From Circinella minor (lineage: Eukaryota; Mucoromycota; Mucoromycetes; Mucorales; Lichtheimiaceae), in NCBI GenBank assembly GCA_016758965.1, contig JAEPRB010000028.1, forward strand, positions 1-64,000: 64,000 nt of DNA, given 5' to 3'. Shown piece by piece: positions 61,694-64,000 of this stretch. Every line of letters starts with the position of its first letter. Position 1 is the stretch's first letter. Position numbers and translations under genes: made by a program. The notes under the pieces were generated by a model that saw only the letters and a list, made by a program, of their open reading frames with translations, searched no databases and was not told where the DNA came from.

Positions 61694-63778
61694 TTAAATA
61701 AAGCAAAAGCTATATCTTTCTTTTCCTTTATCTAAAATCTTACGTTGTAATGTTATATCATTGTATATATTTGAGATTGCCCAATTTGTTACTTTATATC
61801 CTTTTAGTTGTTTTCTCAAAAAAGACATGGCACGATTCTCATCTTCACCGTACATATGGTTGTCGATATTTGTAAGGTGTAAATATTGCAAATGGACAGA
61901 ATTTAAAGTTGTGCTTGTCTCCAATATTTTTACTAGTCCAGGTCCATCCACAGTCAAGCTGAGAAACAACTTTCCACAAGTTTCAAAGGCTTCGAGGAAT
62001 TGTAAATCAGCAAGTGCACTAAGCATAGGAATAGTTAACTCTCGGATAAAAAGAAGTTTAAGCGTCTTGATTCGTGTTCCTCCAAGTTTTTGTAAAAAAC
62101 CAGTTAAACCTGCATCTGTATATACGTTTTTAATCGTAAAATGAATTGTCAGAGACTCTAATCTTGATAGTTGAGCAATTCCATCTAATATTTCATCATT
62201 CACAGATATGACATATCTGAAAAAGATATCACAAAGTTGACATCCATATAAATCTAATTGTTGATAAAGTTGCGTTATTGGTGATGATGGTTGTTGTGAT
62301 AAATTATTATTGTTTTTGTCGTCTTGATCATCATAATAATTTAAATAAAGTTGGCCCAGTCTTAAAAATTGTAGTTGTAAAGCTGCCTTTAGCAATTTAG
62401 CAAGATTTAAATGGATATCGTGATCAGCATCTAGTGTAAGTTTTTCCAATCGTGGTGCTCTACTGACAAGCGATCGAATGGATTCATCTGTATACTGCGT
62501 ACCGTCGCAATCTAATGTATGTAATTTTGGGAGGCGTAAGGTCTGAAATACGGGTACCCAACTATGAACTTGATGTTGCGAAGAAAGGTCGCACAAGGCA
62601 AGAAATTCCAAAGTATCGGCATGCTGGTGAAGGAATGGACCAATTTGTTTAGGTCCAAACCCGTCTTTTTCACAAACCAAAAAATAACAAAGCCCTCTTT
62701 TTTTCTCTTTTTCTACAGTTGATGCATTCTTGTTGTTCCTGCTACTACTACTGTAATTGTCATTAATGAGTTTCTGAATACATGTTTCACGGTATTTTTC
62801 TTTGAGATGCTTAGGATTGATTTCCAAATAAATAAGTTTTGGACACCATATGAACAATTGCTTTAGGTCAAGAATAGAAATTGTGTTGCTATCGTCATCC
62901 ACGCTACCAACCGAAAGAAATTCTAGCTGAGGGGATCGCTGTAAAATTGGAACAAGACCGTGCTCTATATCCAATGGGGTTTCGAAATAGAGCTGAGTCA
63001 GATGGGTCATATGATTTAATGGTATTGGAGTCAAAGAGATGGGCGATGAATTAACAGTGCTATGAACATCATTGCTATCACTATCGTCATCATTATTGCT
63101 ACTGTTGAAAATTATTGAGAACTTAAAGTAATATGCCTGCGGACATACATTTAGTATTAAATGAAGATAGGGTAAGTTACATGGATGCTCTGCTACTACT
63201 GTTAACTGTTGGACATTCATGCTGACTTTTTGTTCTTTTTGTTGAGAAACGAGTTGACTCAACAATGTTAGATATCGCTTATGGTTACTTTTTTTCGTTG
63301 CACATCTGCTAAGCTCTTATAATAATAAAAATGATTTTTAAAAGATTATTATCAATTCTATTATCGCCGTCTTCATTATTATATTCTACCCTCTCTCCCC
63401 CACCTTTTCCTCACCCAAGTGTTCAGTTTCTGTACAGTTGAGATCGATCAGTTTTTGTATGACTTGAAAAAGTTGCTGCTCATTATCAAAATCTTGCAAT
63501 ACAATATGCTTTACATGACCACCAAGAAATTGTTGCCAGCGCTTATTTGTTAACAAATCCTGTACACTCTTGTCATTAGGCGAAATTTCTAATTTGCTCC
63601 ATGGACCTTGTGCATATTGTGGAATCGTCAAGTACCATCCACGACAAACTTTTGTGCATGCTAAACAATCTGGTTGATCAAGATAAGAGATGATTTTGAC
63701 TACAATGTCAAAAGGTAAAAATCGGTTGAATAAGTTGTGTTCAGAATGCGTCTCTTGAACAACATAATCCATCGACAT
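61694..63778 (-). CDS. F-box protein with leucine-rich-repeat-like region
   Basis: Two exons (63778-63415 and 63315-61694) give 661 residues. An F-box lies at about residues 18-52 (NRFLPFDIVVKIISYLDQ, then CLACTKVCRGWY), which would bind Skp1 in an SCF ubiquitin ligase. The rest shows irregular leucine-rich repeats (LEFLSVGS, LPKLHTLDCDG, APRLEKLTLDAD, LSRLESLTIHF, IKTLKLLFIREL, LQFLEAFETCG) that would form the substrate-recruiting solenoid. Such F-box/LRR genes are numerous and fast-evolving in Mucoromycota, so no target can be given. The donor is gtgagg and the acceptor ends ataag; the junction restores LELSRC. Confidence 0.78.
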
Positions 63779-64000
63779 TGTACGTAAAAGACCAAAATAT
63801 TATTCGGAAAAAGAAAAACGTTTGGTTTCATCGTAGCAACAAAGTCAAATAGCTTTTCCACAGCCTCAAATCCGTGTAACGATGACTTAGACATATAGAC
63901 AATTCAATAAAAACTATCAAGCAGTCTATGTGACTTGGATACAATAAATGTTGTCATGGTGAAAAAGAGATCCCCAAATCATAATGAACTGCTGAGTTGT
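63779..64000. other. upstream flank of the F-box gene
   Basis: Presumed promoter and leader DNA cut by the window edge. The overlapping minus-strand frame at 63700-63894 has no recognisable domain. Confidence 0.5.

Overview
This is a eukaryotic, very AT-rich fungal window. Genes carry many short introns (about 50-150 bp, nearly all GT-AG), many of them holding poly-T runs, and intergenic DNA is full of A/T homopolymers. Protein content (Zn2Cys6 regulator, group III poly-HAMP histidine kinase, PDX1-type E3-binding protein, ARID2/RSC9-type chromatin subunit, SH3+RA protein) is fungal. The intron-rich style, Asn/Gln-rich linkers and base composition suggest an early-diverging fungus, probably Mucoromycota (Mucorales-like); that placement is inference. 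I built exon models by hand from splice signals and reading phase. Every multi-exon model listed closes in frame.

Layout. 1-9.3 kb: sparse DNA with a small two-helix membrane protein (1304-2366, -) and an unrecognised acidic-tailed protein (6813-7730, +). 9.3-20 kb: a four-gene gentisate catabolic cluster made of two divergent pairs: gentisate 1,2-dioxygenase (-) and an FAD aromatic hydroxylase (+), then a fumarylpyruvate-hydrolase-type FAH enzyme (-) and a Zn2Cys6 regulator (+). Together they would hydroxylate 3-hydroxybenzoate (or salicylate) to gentisate, cleave the ring and hydrolyse the product. No maleylpyruvate isomerase or transporter is visible. 20.5-30 kb: a GFA-family zinc protein, a large Mus7/MMS22-like protein, and an ARID + RFX-like + C2H2 chromatin subunit. 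30-33 kb: gene-poor, with a relic that resembles ERCC1/RAD10. 33-44.3 kb: an SH3/double-RA polarity-type protein, pyruvate dehydrogenase protein X (PDX1), succinate dehydrogenase flavoprotein (with a 13-nt microexon) and a small coiled-coil protein. 44.3-48 kb: gene-free, with two RFX X-box-like sites.

48-57.1 kb (-) holds the standout gene: a group III hybrid histidine kinase whose N-terminal poly-HAMP region has 21 units at an exact 92-residue period (about 2710 aa in total), against the five to seven usual for this family. The extra units lie in one 4.1-kb intronless exon. Stretches of DNA in it are near-identical at distances of four and five repeat lengths, pointing to expansion by unequal exchange or gene conversion. 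58.8-63.8 kb: an unrecognised seven-helix membrane protein (+) and an F-box protein with a probable leucine-rich-repeat region (-). I saw no tRNA, rRNA, CRISPR array or intact transposon.
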